This document shows positions 1-11,273 of a DNA stretch of 64,000 nucleotides, piece after piece (position 1 is the first letter of the stretch; every line of letters starts with the position of its first letter). Below the pieces are notes generated by a model, which worked only from the letters and a program-made list of their open reading frames with translations, was not told the DNA's origin and searched no databases. The stretch spans positions 51,203 through 115,202 of the forward strand of contig LUCM01005801.1 in NCBI GenBank assembly GCA_008360955.1. The letters run 5' to 3'. The position numbers and the translations under genes were made by a program. Source of the DNA: Fasciolopsis buskii. Taxonomy: Eukaryota; Platyhelminthes; Trematoda; Plagiorchiida; Fasciolidae.

Positions 1-397
1 CAGTTTGAAAAGATGCCACATAATCATCTATATATATGGGAAAGAATTGAAGGTGGCAAAGGGCTGCCGTGGTGATAGTTTCCAAAGGTTCCAGCATCTC
101 TTGATATAAAACCGCTCCAAATTCGCACCAGCATTCAGCTTTATAATATGATAGGTTATCCGCCGATGTGCAAATAGATCTTTCTTTGGTCTTTAAAGAT
201 CCCGTGTTTGGTTCCGAGAACTTGTGCATATTCACTTCATTCAGGAGTTCGATTAAATCCTTGTTAAGGATAGAAGTGAGCTTGATAAAATCTGTTTTAA
301 ACCTCTGTTTTTCTTCTAGAAGCTTTGGTAGCTTGTGGCCCTCATAAAATATCGACCTCGAAAAGCGTAAATAGGTAGAATGAAACAGTGAATCGTT
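1..397 (-). CDS. Mirror copy of the candidate exon (left arm), truncated by window edge
   Basis: Reverse complement of 14075-14471. It reads on the minus strand from the acceptor-like CTAG (revcomp just above 397) down to base 1, where the window ends before the donor-like site. I saw no difference from the right-arm frame over this stretch, so the reading frame is intact in both copies. The two copies point away from each other. Product unknown, and the same caveats apply as for the right-arm copy. Confidence 0.3.
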
Positions 398-765
398 CTA
401 GGGGGTAAAAAGTACATCTGAGAAGGGATCGGAAACTTGCAGTGTATCAGGATTGATTAGGGAAGGCAACGTTTTAATCAGATAATCACCTGCCTGACTC
501 CCAGTCACAAGTTTCGCGTGGAATGGTTTATAGTTGTCCAAAGCGGTCTTAGATAGGAGAGAGTGAAAGTTCAAGCCAGTTGAAGATCAGGTTCTAGGTG
601 GATAAGGGTAGCTCTGCTTAAAACCCCGAGTCTTAAATTTGGAGCATGATGTAGATTGTGCTGACCAATTACAAGGAGGCCGTGGATGAGTCCACGGTTA
701 AAATCACCATCATTTGCGCGTGGAGTAAACGAATAAGTACTTGGGTGCGAACTTGGGGAGCTATT

Positions 766-941
766 TTTCATCTATTACTTCCTTTATCAATGAACTAACA
801 ATGTACATCATTCTTCAGGAAGGGGGCCGCGGCCAGCAGAGGACTGCCGAGTGTGGAAGTTGACCGGCGGTGGGAGGACTCGAACCCGTGACCCTCACGT
901 CCAAATGCTACGACCTTATCTGTTTGGCTACCGCCGGCCAA
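766..941 (-). repeat. tRNA-derived SINE, family S1 (copy in left arm)
   Basis: Exact mirror of the copy at 13531-13706, read on the minus strand: tRNA-like head with box A and box B, a conserved GC-rich body, then an A/T-rich tail with AATAAA-like sequence. Because both arms carry it at the corresponding place, the insertion came before the inverted duplication. Confidence 0.85.
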
Positions 942-1445
942 TTACTGTTCATCAGCAGATTTTAAAAAAACAATAATTGGAACCTGACTGCCGGAGAGTC
1001 ACTATTCTTTCGAGATATAGAAAGGCATGATCTGACTTAAGTAGTTTTTGCCGCGACGCCACTGACAGCCGTTTTCTACGTTTTTGCTTGTTCTGGTGGA
1101 AACAGTCAAAATTATCAATGCCCATTCGTTTTGGGCATGTTCATAAATCCAGGGTCATTGAATTGTGACCCGCACGTGTAGTTGGGTGAATACAAGATTG
1201 CAGGACATCGATTAGGAATGCTAGCCTGTGGAATATTGTTCACGGCTCGAAAAACCATAGCCTCGTCATGTCTACGTTTCTTGATGAAAATCGGTTCTGA
1301 CAGCTAGGAATAGACAAGTCCTCGATGTGAAATTTTTTCAGGGGGTAAAAGATTAATTTTGTATGGGAAACCCGGCACCAAACTAGAGTATGATGCAGTT
1401 ATTCCTTTGAGCTGTCAATGCACGTTGGTTCAGTAATTACCCCAC

Positions 1446-2332
1446 TATTACCTCATTGAACCAAGCAAGTGCATTACCTAAACTAATTGTGTCCTTGCTG
1501 CAAAGTTGGACATACAGAAATACAATATCCAGTCCGTGAACGTGATTGCAGATTAGCTCAAATAGTCAGTCACATGAACTATCTAACCGATCGATAGATC
1601 GATACATTCTATAAATGAATATCGGAAAAACAGTCATCTACAGGACTTGCAGCATTAGGTGCTTTGTAGAAGAAACCCCACGATAGGGGATAGCGCAGCA
1701 AAATGAAATGCTTGTATGGTTTTGACATAAAGTACTAATTGGCATTGATGAGGCTGTCGATATTAATTCCCCAAAGCCGAAACAATTATTGGTAGACTGC
1801 AGAAAAGAAATCTGGGAAATTTGGGTGGACGAAGAGAATCTAAAGCGTCTGATTAAATGGAACCGGGCAGAAAGATATCGTATTCAAATTGGTCAATAGC
1901 TAAATTGTTAGATTTTGAAAAGATCGCTTGCACACGGGCAATTTAAATTGACGCACACACGAGATTATATCAGCGCAGTGCACACAAATCGCCTTCTTCA
2001 TGTGTCTATCTGTGTTTGTGCTTATCCATCTCTAGAATCATCATAAATTTTAATAAGTCATAGCACTGAATGATGCCATGAAGTGAAATTCTAAGGCTAG
2101 ATGAGCAGTGTTGTTCATTGTACAAGGACAAGCTTGTAGCTTTCGTTTTTGGGCGCTGACGGAATAAAGTTGCTAATACAACCCCATTTTGAAGTTATCA
2201 ATGAATCGCAAAAGAATATTTTAACAATTTTTGACCTAGCTTCTGGATTACGTCCAAATCATAAGTAAATATACGAAAACTAATAGGAATTATATAAAAA
2301 CATGTATGTTTTAGACCCTACGGAGCAACTGC
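1446..2332. other. No supported gene or repeat
   Basis: Spacer just inside the left arm. I see no open frame of note, no RNA gene and no match to other parts of the window. Confidence 0.5.
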
Positions 2333-2430
2333 ATTGTATGGTGTTGTATTTTATTGCATTGTAGTACCTTGTAGTTTATTGTATTTTATGGCATTGTATT
2401 GTTTTGTTTTGTTTTGCACCGTACTGTATA
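2333..2430. repeat. Degenerate TATTG/TTTTG-type low-complexity tract
   Basis: Roughly 100 bases built from variants of TGTAT, TATTG and TTTTG (for example GCATTGTAT repeated three times and GTTTTGTTTTGTTTTG near 2400). An imperfect pentanucleotide-like tract with no coding potential. Confidence 0.7.
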
Positions 2431-3070
2431 ATAGAATTTCGCAAGTTCGGAAACTTACATTTGAATCAGTAGCAAAGGAAGGAAAAATGAACAGTGTCTA
2501 CTTGTGATCAGATAAGCCGACACATCCTCAGTTGCGAAGGTCTTGGCGTAACGTTCTCATAATTTCTTCCTTTCTTCCTTCAGAGTGCGTGCCAAGTCTA
2601 CTAGAGTAGACATGCGATAAGCATTCGCGCGAACTGGAGTCACTCTGTACGTTGAACCAGTGGATGCGTGGAAACGGCAAAAAGATAGAATATTATTACT
2701 TAAGAGACGGGCACGATCCACAATAATTTTCACACCGAATTTTCCACAAGCCTTGATGCGCAAGTCAAATATTCTATCCATAACAGAATCAGTAGTGTCA
2801 GCGGATGTTTAGCTAATGATAAACAGATCGCGGGAAAGCAAATGGAAATGTTTTTGAATAGGCCCGGGAAAATAACTGGACAGCCACAGACTAAGATAGT
2901 GAACACACTGATGAACAAAAGAAGAACAGTTTATTTCGCATCAAATTGGAAAGGACGAGTAACGTATTTCTTTGACAGTCGTGGACATGAGAGGACCATA
3001 GTAAGACGATGCAATTTTTCACAGATTCGGTTCTGACAATGGAGAACAGAGTCCATTCCCTTATGCTCAT

Positions 3071-3264
3071 TGGCCAGCGGTGGCCAAACGGATAAGGTAG
3101 TGACGTTTGGACGTGAAGATCACGGGTTCGAAGCCTCCCACCGCCGGTCAACTTCCTTACTTGGCGGTCCTCTGCTAGCCGCGGCCCCCTTCCTGAAGAA
3201 TGATGTACACTGTCATTTCGTTAATAAAGGAAGTAAATGATAAAAGATAAAAAATAAAAGAAAG
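3071..3264 (+). repeat. SINE S1 nested in LINE copy 1
   Basis: Well-preserved copy: GGCCAGCGGTGGCCAAACGG head, box B-like GGTTCGAAGCC, GC-rich body GCCGCGGCCCCCTTCCTGA, tail ATAAAGGAAGTAAATGATAAAA plus A-rich end. The homologous LINE copy 2 lacks it at the matching point (near 48570), which shows it inserted after the LINE. A minus-strand open frame at 2891-3151 crosses the SINE/LINE junction and is a fusion of antisense SINE and LINE, not a gene. Confidence 0.9.
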
Positions 3265-4794
3265 ACGAGGGAGAGAGGGTACAAGTTTACTTAGATTTAC
3301 TAACGTGAAAACCATACTGAGAAGAAAAGGTCTGGGTGTTAAGGAAATCTCCTGACAAAGGCGCATAATCCGACTGACAGTTGAGAAATTGAATCAACGG
3401 ACAAGCCACTGAGACAAGTGGTGAAAAGAATAGGCAATAGAACAGCTTGTAGGAAACTGAAGTTTTTAAGCCAAAGACTTGACAAATGATAGCCGAGCTT
3501 AATTTGGTGAGTTCTATTGAAAAAGTAGTCTTTCAATCATAACGGTTTAGAAATGGGACATCCAGGTGACTCAAGATTACGGTAAAATGAGTAGGGGGAA
3601 CTGAATCGAACGAAATACAATGGACTGAGCTTGCGGGACTGTTTAAACTGTTAGAAACAAAATGTCAGAGTGGGACGAACGTATCCAGACAATACCCATT
3701 CGGTTTATGTGTAAACTGAAATTGGTCGTTAGGGCTAACAAAGGCGGACCGAACAAGCTCAAATATTTCTTCTGAAGAAAATGGTTTATCTTCTGAGGTA
3801 GCAACCATTATGCACCATGGACAAGTATCGGAGGATGGATAGACGAAACCGACATTCAGAATGTGGGCTGGTGTCCTGCAAACCTGAGAGTCAATGATTT
3901 GTCCGCACAACAGTCTAATACCAAGCCAGTGAGTTTTGCACTGCCCAAGAACTGCTTGGCGAAGGGCGAATTCAAGCGTTTCATCCCCAGTTTGACCAAA
4001 ATGAAGTGATATTTCACAGAAGATCGGTCACTGTTTTTATAGGCAATTCCCTTCAGTCGTCTGAAGGTTCCAAGTGGGAGTGAAGCTATCATCCCGTTGT
4101 TCTGGAATCCGGTTTCACTGAGACATAATAAGTCAAAAACGGTATTCAGTGTCCTTTTGAATAAGTTGGACACACAGAGAGAATATTCAAGAGAAAACTA
4201 AGAGGCTATTCTATGGAGAAGGTTCTATGAAGCAGAGAAAAATATTTGCACGGGACAGAATTTTGTCTTGGATTCGACCTGTTAAGTTCTGGCAGGGTGG
4301 GAGTAAATTGTAAGCCTAAGGGAAGTGAGAGAATGGTCACTAGACGCAACGGGATAGTGCATTCGTAAATGAGCGAGATGTCGGGGTGATTGGCAAGTAC
4401 TCATTAGATTGTATTGTCCAAGGTAGGGGTAAGTCAGGTCATCTAAACTGAAAGCGAGTAGGTGATAAATAAGGGCGTGGTTAAAATCACTAATGAAACA
4501 TGAACAACCAGAAAACAATGATAAACAACAGGTATTTCAGTCTTCGCTGTCTATCCATCAGGCTCTACTTCGAACGCACAAACCTGAAGTCCCCCGGTGA
4601 ACCTTGGTCTTGGAACGCACCAGACTGGGGTTTCCATCTGGTAAGAGCTCATCAAATTATCGCACCCGCGGTTTTTAACCAGGACTCTTTCGCATGAGAG
4701 ACGTGTGTGTTATGGCTATGCTGTCGGGCGCTTTTGGCATCCGTTGGAGTCGGCACTTGCACAAAAGCTAGACCAAGTAATTCGATCCCACCCT

Positions 4795-4955
4795 TCGCGG
4801 CTATGCAGCATAGTGGTAGTATCATGCACTTCCCATGTGAAACAGCCTAGGTTCAAACCCGGGGTATGATGTTGGATATGAATCACTGATGAGCTCAAAT
4901 GAAAGCGAAACTCGAGTGCGGTGCATGCGAGCGCAACAGTCACCGCAGAAGCCTA
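4795..4955 (+). mobile_element. Sm-alpha-like element: tRNA-like head plus hammerhead motif (type b)
   Basis: The head (about 4800-4866) resembles tRNA-Gly: GCATAGTGGTAG D-arm-like sequence, a 7-base loop TTCCCAT (4830-4836, anticodon-like CCC) between short pairing flanks, and box B GGTTCAAACCC at 4850-4860. About 25 bases after box B comes a hammerhead core (4874-4935). This order, pol III-type head then ribozyme, is that of the schistosome Sm-alpha repeat. It lies inside LINE copy 1 and was probably inserted there. Only one copy of this subtype was noticed. Confidence 0.6.
4874..4935 (+). ncRNA. Hammerhead ribozyme motif, type I layout, degenerate
   Basis: Core CTGATGA at 4886-4892, stem II GCT...AGC (4893-4906) closing an 8-base loop, then GAAAC at 4907-4911. 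Stem I could form between TATGAATCA (upstream) and CGGTGCATG (downstream) with an internal loop. The cleavage triplet position reads GTG (after CTCGA) where NUH is required, so this copy is probably inactive although both conserved core boxes are intact. By-eye fold only. Confidence 0.55.
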
Positions 4956-5460
4956 TGTTTTTGCCTTCGAAGCGGAGTCCAACGCACAGACAGTCAAAGA
5001 CGAAGTAGCACCAAGTCTATATACTACCCGCAAGCAATTGCGAGATACATACATAGAAAAACGGTATGAAAGCGTCACAGAACTGAAAGAAGGAACCATA
5101 TACGCACTAATAATTATTATTCCGGGAAGACGGGAAATTTCGGAATACCGTTTAACCACCACGTAGTCAAAACAGCTACTGGAAAAAATGGAGACAATGC
5201 TGAGCTTTCCGGGCCATTGACTGCTGATGTAAGCTACGCTATCGATGCTCGCCTTCTTGCACTGAACTTTGTCCTGAAGAAAACAGGTCATCCCTAATAT
5301 TTTCATTGAGCTAGGATTCTTGAATCCAAACCACACATGTGCTTGAATGAATTCTAGAGAGCAAAACACTGATTGGCCAAAATATTTCCCCAATTAAAAT
5401 TTCTGGTGTTAACGCTAACCAAACCGGGACGATCACCGTGTTTGATTTTGTGCAACTAAG

Positions 5461-5682
5461 CGCTTCCTACCATCCAGCACATCTCCGTTTCTTGGATTAG
5501 GGCAATTAAGACGAACGTATACAACACGATAGTGAAGATGACTGAACAGAAATAATCCGGGTGAAATTTTATTTCGAATAACAGTCTAGCTGACAGAGAA
5601 ATAGTGTACATGTAAATAATTCCAAGTGACTGTTAAAGACTCACAAATGTCTATTGATAATTTATGGGGATAATAACTCAGC
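5461..5682. other. No supported feature
   Basis: Short stretch between the LINE remnant and the next repeat. It may hold further decayed LINE sequence, but I cannot support it. Confidence 0.4.
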
Positions 5683-6023
5683 TGTAATATTTGCATTTGA
5701 AATTAGTATGCGGAATTCAGTCAGTCATGCTAATGAGCACATGCGAATTACCAATAGGCACTGAGCTTGCTTCGTCCCAGTCATCACCAATGAAGCCACT
5801 AAGAAGACCACAACAGAATGGAAACAAGTTTGAGTTTTATTTACAGCTCATGGATTTATATACATTGTTGGAAATATTCGGATTGGTGGAATTCATTCCG
5901 TCCAATAGACTTATCGGAATGTTTGGATTTCATGCTGGCTTTTCATCATGGTTCTCATTGGTCGTTTGTCTGCACAGGTCAGCGTGGAGCTGTGGTGGAC
6001 TGCATCACGTGGCCCGCACGTAA
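5683..6023 (+). repeat. Interspersed repeat R2, copy 1 (possible solo LTR)
   Basis: Clearly homologous to 23563-23898. Shared stretches include AAGAAGACCACAACAGAA, CATGGATTTATATACATTG and AGACTTATCGGAATGTTT. Both copies begin TGTAATATTTG and both stop near a GTAAG. Length about 340 bases, a start in TG and an internal TATATA motif would suit a solo LTR, but no second LTR, primer-binding site or clean CA end is seen. Strand is arbitrary. Open frames inside it (5691-6048) are not conserved in copy 2. Confidence 0.75.
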
Positions 6024-8333
6024 GCTTACCATAACCACTTTGTTCTAAAAATGTCTCCGTGTCTTCAGGCCAAATTCACTGTGCTTCAGGCTGGCGATGG
6101 TCAAGCATTCAACCTCCTGGTGCCTCAACCTCGAGTTGACATCCTTCGACCATCTGTCGATTTCCCCACCTGGCAACCCTCACTCGGTAAAGATCCCCTT
6201 CTTAAAAGTAGTGCAAGTTTTCTATTCGGTAAAGAGAAAGCAAAACAAAATAGAATGAGAACGATATCTCGACAAAACACACTTGTGTTTCTCCTGAATA
6301 GTTTGAAGTAACACCAAAACAAGTGGAAAGTTGGTACAACAAACAATGAGCTACGGCTGACATATGTGGTGCAAACTAGGACCGCAAGAAACGGCTGGTA
6401 CTGTGGAACGGAATGAGATGAAAATTTGCGACAAAATCTATTTTGCAAACATCTCGCAGTAAAGAAATAGAAGTTCATACAAAGCAGAAACACAGCTTAA
6501 TTAAGCCAGAGATGGGAACTAGGAAAATCCGAGGTTCGACATTCGCTTCATGAGGTGCACTGATACAGTCGAACTGACGCGAAGTATGGTGGGCCCTGGG
6601 ATAAAATTAGATCGATTTCAGAAAACCCTCAAGACAGAGGCAAAACCAGTAACTCAGAGATTACCAAAACTATTGGCATGAAAGTTCGAATCAGATGACT
6701 CCAAACGATGCTCCGAAACATGCTCATTTTCAAATCACAATACAGGGTTGCAGAGAACATCAATTGTCGACCAAGTCTTCCTAGTTCATCACCTAGTAGA
6801 AGTTGGACATGCTACTGGAAATAAGTCAGTGTTCCCTCTTGACTGCCATTTCTTCCAAAATAAACCACAAGCACTCGGACTGAAGAGACAGGCAAACGCA
6901 GAACCGCTAATGACCCGTTGTCTAAGATGATATCTGTGCACTCGTCCGAGCAATTAAAATTTTTGTGCTCAGCGGTCAATAATGAGCGAATAAAATGGAC
7001 GCATCCAGTACCATCACTCAGTGATTTGGCCCAAACCATTGTTTCGCGAAAACACTGACTGATCACAAATCATCAATCTCTGCTTCCTCGTCCAACTCCT
7101 TCCACATGTCTGACTCTACTGATTTGACCGTTAATTAACTGTCATTCGACGAAATGTATTTTGCTCACTGAACTCTGACCCATCCGATTGGATGTAGGCC
7201 AAAGTTCTATTTTCTTCATCTCAGTGTAAATTGAAAGGAGCACTGTCTGAAGCATCTGCTCTATTCATGTTACATCTGAATCCGGAGTAAGTACACTGTT
7301 ACCTTGGGACCCACGTTATCTGAATGACAGCTATTACTAACACTTGTCCTTGTTATCTGGTAACAGCCCTCTTGGTTACATTAGTTGGCTTCCCAAAATG
7401 CATCGAAAAGAATGGGTCATAAGGTTCCTCCAGACGGTCTCTGGGCTGTGCAGCCTTTCAGTGTGTTTGCTGTTCCACTCAGTTTCCCAGTGGGCTAACA
7501 GGAAATGCCTGGAGTATCATGAGAAGTCGGATATACAACAGCAGCATGTCTCCCGACATGACGGGTGAAGTGAAAGGCAGTCATGAATGAAGTGCGAATT
7601 GAATGGAGACAGAAATTCCGGAAACTTGGATTCTAAATTAGTTACTCACAAAGTATCACATTTCTTAAAATTCGAGCATTTAACCATCTATTTGGATTAG
7701 CCTGGAAAGGATTTCGTGCTTCATACCTCACACAACAGCACACTGTCTTCTTCGGCATAACATTCAAAAATCACTATCGAAGCGATATTGGACTCTTGGT
7801 TTTTCCAGAAACCAATATTTCAACCGCTTAATGCACACAACAACGATAACTCTTTCGCAGATATTTTATTATTATGCTTAGGAGGAACAGAATACAAATA
7901 CAGAATATAACTGACCTCCAGTTTTTGTTCGTCATAATAATTACGTCTCGAACGACGCTTTTCCAGCATAAACTACCGGTCATCTTGACAAAAGCGCACT
8001 CGGAAAGTACCAGACTCAAGCCCGCCTGTTATTTGAGATTATCAGTGGTGTACATCCACCATCTCATCCAGGATTTGAGGACTGATTTCCCATTTGGAAG
8101 GTATGCGCGTTACCACTGTGCTGTCCAGCTGCCTTAGAGAAGGAAGGGACAATGAAAACCACTGAGATAAAGTTGTTCGAATATTATTCCGAATGTCGTT
8201 GGCTGTAAAACCAAAATATTCCACTAGTTCGATTTTTTAAAAAGGAACTTTTTGGGTCTAATTCCAAGGTGTTGTGTAGTTTGATTTGCCTACACCAGAA
8301 GTTCACATTTTTAATGTGAATTTTTTGTAGTGT
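6024..8333. other. No supported gene
   Basis: 2.3 kb with only short open frames on both strands (longest 122 codons at 6125-6493, minus, without recognisable domain). No repeat match to the rest of the window was noticed. Probably intergenic or intronic. Confidence 0.5.
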
Positions 8334-8486
8334 TTATCTTTTTATTTCCTTTATTAATGAAACAAAAATGCGCATCATTTCTCAGGAAGGCTGCCAAACG
8401 GGGAGGTTGGCCGGTTTTGGGGGCTCCGAACCCGTTACCTTCTCGTCCGACGCCACGACATTAACCGTTTGGCCATCGCCGGTCAA
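8334..8486 (-). repeat. SINE S1, internally deleted
   Basis: Read on the minus strand: head with GGCCAAACGGTTAATGTCGTGG, box B-like region GGGTTCGGAGCC, then a shortened body lacking the GGCCGCGGCCC segment, and tail with CATTAATAAAGGAAAT. The deletion and many substitutions mark an older copy. Confidence 0.8.
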
Positions 8487-10835
8487 CCCTGTTCTGTTCT
8501 TTCATCGTCCACAACCGCCTTGAGTGTCCAATCCAACGTGTCCCAAAGTTCGAAGTTCAGGGTTTACAAACTGTCAGCCGTCGCCGAATCTGTCCTCGTA
8601 CTTTAGTGGAAAAGTTCGCAAGGTCGTAGAAAAGTACACGGGCCACAGCAACAACTCGCACGTGCATTCGCAATAAGGAGGGCATATCTTGGACAATTTT
8701 TGACAAGTATTGAAGAGACCTTGAGCACATAAGTGCATCGACGGACAAAGATAGCTGAACATGAGTTCATCAATCCAAGGTTTCATTACCACGTGACAAC
8801 CTGAGAATTTGACAAATGGATCATTTCTGGTTCACGTGACAGGGGTTCGATGTGAGCAATAGGCAACAGACGGCTGATCTCGTGTGGTTGAAAAAGGTCA
8901 AAATTCTGAGGCTTTATAAATCTGAACCATAATGGGTGGTGTCATGCTACTCAACAGAGAATGAAAAACCCGGTTGGAAGATGTACCAAAGGGCTTCGAT
9001 TAACTGAGCAGCTAGTCAGTCACCTATCTAATTATTTACCACTTAAATCGATCTCAGCCTCCTCGCAAAGAGAACCTCCATAAATTCCTCACTTTTAAAA
9101 TCATGAACTTGCTCTCATTTATCTCACCGATGCTGCACCCAAGCATAAGCAGTAACCCACTGTCGACATGCCTTCTTGAATCGAGCAGCACAGTGTCACA
9201 TCAAAGTTTAGTTCAATGATTGTCGTGTGGCAAATAGGATTTGCAGTACGACTGCCACAGCAGGTTCCGGTTTTTGGTCACTGACTCCTCCATGTGGAAG
9301 TCAGTCAACCAGAAGCATCGTGCCCGGGGAAACAGAGGGGCACAATGAAACTAAAGAAATCAGTCAAAGTATAATACATCATAGAAATGCTTCAATCAAA
9401 TCTCCTTGTGAAATTTTCCCGCTCATTGACAATCTGGTGGAAATAGTTGGTAATTTTCCGACTGTTTCTACAGCACAGGTAACCTTTTCAAATGGCAGAT
9501 TGGTTGTTCATTATCCACGTTGACAAGATTCAGTTCTCGTATACTTGGTTATATATGTTTATATATATGTATAATGTGAGTCGGTTAGAGCGCGGGACAA
9601 AATTCCCCCGGTTTTGCGGCTGATTCCGCTATCCATGTTTGCGTTCCCCATACTCACCTGAAAAAATCCTTATTCTTGTACAACAAGCATGCCTCTTCAT
9701 GCCTCTAACTGCATATTTCCGAGTGAGTATGGAAACACTTCATTGAAAGGTCCACAGAAGAAACACAAGGTTGTCTCGCTGATAGTTCTACACAGGCTTA
9801 TATATATAGGGAGAGAGACAGAGAGCATATTTATGTACTGAATCTGTATGAATTCTAACGGACAGTTCGGAATCCTCGATTTAGTTTTAGCTTCAGCTTG
9901 CACGATATTGAGCTGGAGCCTTACTGGCACGTATTTATGTGATCACATGGTTACTTGATTACAAAGGCAAAAGGAAATAAAAGGTGTTTTTTTAACAAAA
10001 ATCAGATTGCTTAGTGATCAGCCGATGCATCCGATTTCTTCATTGGCGTTTTGAAATTTCACAGAGAACAACATTGACAAAACCAGATTAATCAGTCTTG
10101 TTGAATTGATTGTAAAGTCCGTTACATTGTGCGATACGGCTAAATAATTTCCCCGTGAAACGGTTTCATAGCTCGGTTGTTCGTGATTGTTCATCGATCA
10201 CTCAAACGGTTGCTTGATCTGGTACTTGAATGTACAGAAATTCTGTAACACTTTGTACCTGTAAATCACAAGAACAAAATCGATGGGGAAAAATAACGGA
10301 GAATCAACATTTTCACTTTCTACAGACGATTGTGTTGAATTGTTCGTAACATAACGATGAAACAAAAAAGCCATTCGCAGCTTTAGTGTCCCAACCATTC
10401 CACTAAGACCATCAGCTTAACACATTTAGCAACGGGACTATCAGTGTAGGCCACCAGCTATCAGGAAAACAAGATCAGTATTAGTTCGTTGAACAGGTCG
10501 AATTTTCTAGTCGCTTTCTTGCACAGTTCACACTCATAATGCCTTCACTTGAATTGGCCGTGGGCAGTCCACTCATTGTTTATTGAGTGACTGAACTTCC
10601 GTTTACTACACATGCAATGCAATTCGACAGGTGCGAACTGCAGGATTTTGGCTATCACCGGTCTAGCTGTGACGACGACTACCTATCCGATAGCGCGAAA
10701 GTCCGAGAGGCACTTGTCGTGCCAAGGCTGCACGTCGAAACAATAAAGCACATAATTTTTGTCGTTATTTCCTAGTAGAGATTTATAAACTTTAAAGCAA
10801 AAATGAAAACCATTTACTGCAAATTTTCTGCCATA
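8487..10835. other. No supported gene
   Basis: 2.3 kb with short frames only (longest 98 codons at 9227-9523, plus, unrecognised). Small TA-rich runs near 9545-9575 and 9800-9830 are the only structure seen. Confidence 0.5.
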
Positions 10836-10890
10836 TATATATATATAGAGAGAGAGAGAGAGGGAGAGGGAGGGAGACAGAGAGAGACTA
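10836..10890. repeat. Microsatellite (TA)n then (GA)n
   Basis: A TA run followed by GA/GGGA/GACA repeats. It generates a spurious poly-Ser/Leu minus-strand frame (10683-10919), which I do not accept as a gene. Confidence 0.85.
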
Positions 10891-10959
10891 ATATACCTCA
10901 CATAGCTCCTGCAACTCAAGTCCCCGGTATCTCACATAACTTGACATGACAGGATTATG

Positions 10960-11100
10960 AGTTTAGGCACTGTGATATCAAGCTTCAACTCACGATTACC
11001 AAACCACGGAATTAATGTACAGCTGTTTCGGCCCTGTTAGAAATCGTCAGCAGTGCGTATCCACCATACCCCAACTGGGATGTGGCACCTGTCCATCACT
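10960..11100 (-). mobile_element. Hammerhead SINE-like element (type a), copy a1
   Basis: Minus-strand member of the family best seen at 37970-38100. On the minus strand it reads CCCAGTTGGGGTATGGTGGATACGC, the hammerhead (11062 to 11007), and a 3' flank resembling TTCCnTGGTTTnTTAATnnTGAGTTGA and GATATCACATGG, which recurs after other copies. The tRNA-like head with box B, present in copy a6, is missing or scrambled here. The next copy (a2) starts immediately beside it in the opposite orientation. Confidence 0.6.
11007..11062 (-). ncRNA. Hammerhead ribozyme motif in copy a1, core intact
   Basis: On the minus strand: GGATACGCACTG, then core CTGACGA (11050-11044), a stem II segment TTTCTAACAGGGCC (weakened by mismatches), GAAAC (11029-11025), a minimal stem III CAGCTG and the GTA cleavage triplet (11020-11018). 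The stem I 3' strand CATTAATTCC pairs only partly with the 5' strand. The catalytic core boxes are complete, but stems I and II are decayed, so activity is doubtful. Confidence 0.6.
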
Positions 11101-11273
11101 AGCAAGGGCGTTCGATTCCAAGTCCTTCGTCCTGGATTCGCATTTCAATTAGAGTTGAAAATCGCTGACAAGGATGAAACAGCTGCACAGTGTTCCCATG
11201 GTTTCTTAATACTAAGTTAAGCGTTCATATGACGTGGTGAATAATTTCATGAAAACATCCAATCTCCTACCAC
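11101..11273 (+). mobile_element. Hammerhead SINE-like element, copy a2 (ribozyme broken)
   Basis: Plus-strand copy: a GGGCGTTCGATTCCAAGTCCT head remnant, then GCTGACAAGGATGAAACAGCTG at 11164-11185 in which the stem II 5' strand and the GA of CTGANGA are deleted, then the well-kept 3' part CACAGTGTTCCCATGG and flank CGTTCATATGACGTGGTGAATAA. It is head-to-head with a1. Confidence 0.6.

Larger units (their letters stand above)
1..1445. repeat. Left arm of a 1.45 kb inverted repeat
   Basis: This segment is the reverse complement of 13027-14471 (paired coordinates sum to 14472). I compared the arms line by line and found a single mismatch, at 575 versus 13897. The arm is cut by the window edge, so its true length is unknown. 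Its inner end is sharp: homology stops at 1445/13027. It contains a minus-strand SINE (766-941) and the mirror image of an exon-like open frame (397 down to 1). The near identity implies a very recent inverted duplication, ongoing gene conversion, or an assembly fold-back. Confidence 0.95.
2550..5460 (-). mobile_element. Degenerate LINE (AP endonuclease + reverse transcriptase), copy 1
   Basis: Minus-strand remnant, homologous along its length to 48050-49800. Order on the minus strand: an endonuclease N-terminus-like stretch around 5390-5300 (frame reading FKHMCGLDSRIL, recalling the VCCVSETRIQD wording of flatworm LINE endonucleases), a GDFNAQ-like region near 4930-4900, then RT remnants. 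Around 3390-3300 a frame reads SDYAP...SQYGFHVSKSK, comparable to the YADD and following LGLxxNxxKC region. TESVKN at about 3030 matches TESAKYLGV of copy 2. Stops and frameshifts are frequent and no intact ORF survives. An S1 SINE (3071-3264) is nested inside, and a hammerhead element at 4795-4955 probably is too. Clade (CR1, RTE or other) cannot be told. Confidence 0.65.

Noticed and set aside
571..771. 66-codon frame present almost identically in both inverted arms (also 13701-13901)
   Set aside because: Conservation between arms reflects recent duplication, not selection. The ATG lies in the SINE tail and no domain is recognisable.
2891..3151. 86-codon minus frame
   Set aside because: The first 27 or so residues are antisense SINE S1 and the remainder is decayed LINE RT. 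It is a chance fusion across an insertion point.
4953..5393. 146-codon minus frame as a gene
   Set aside because: It runs through the LINE endonuclease remnant in a mixed frame. The homologous region of copy 2 does not keep it open.
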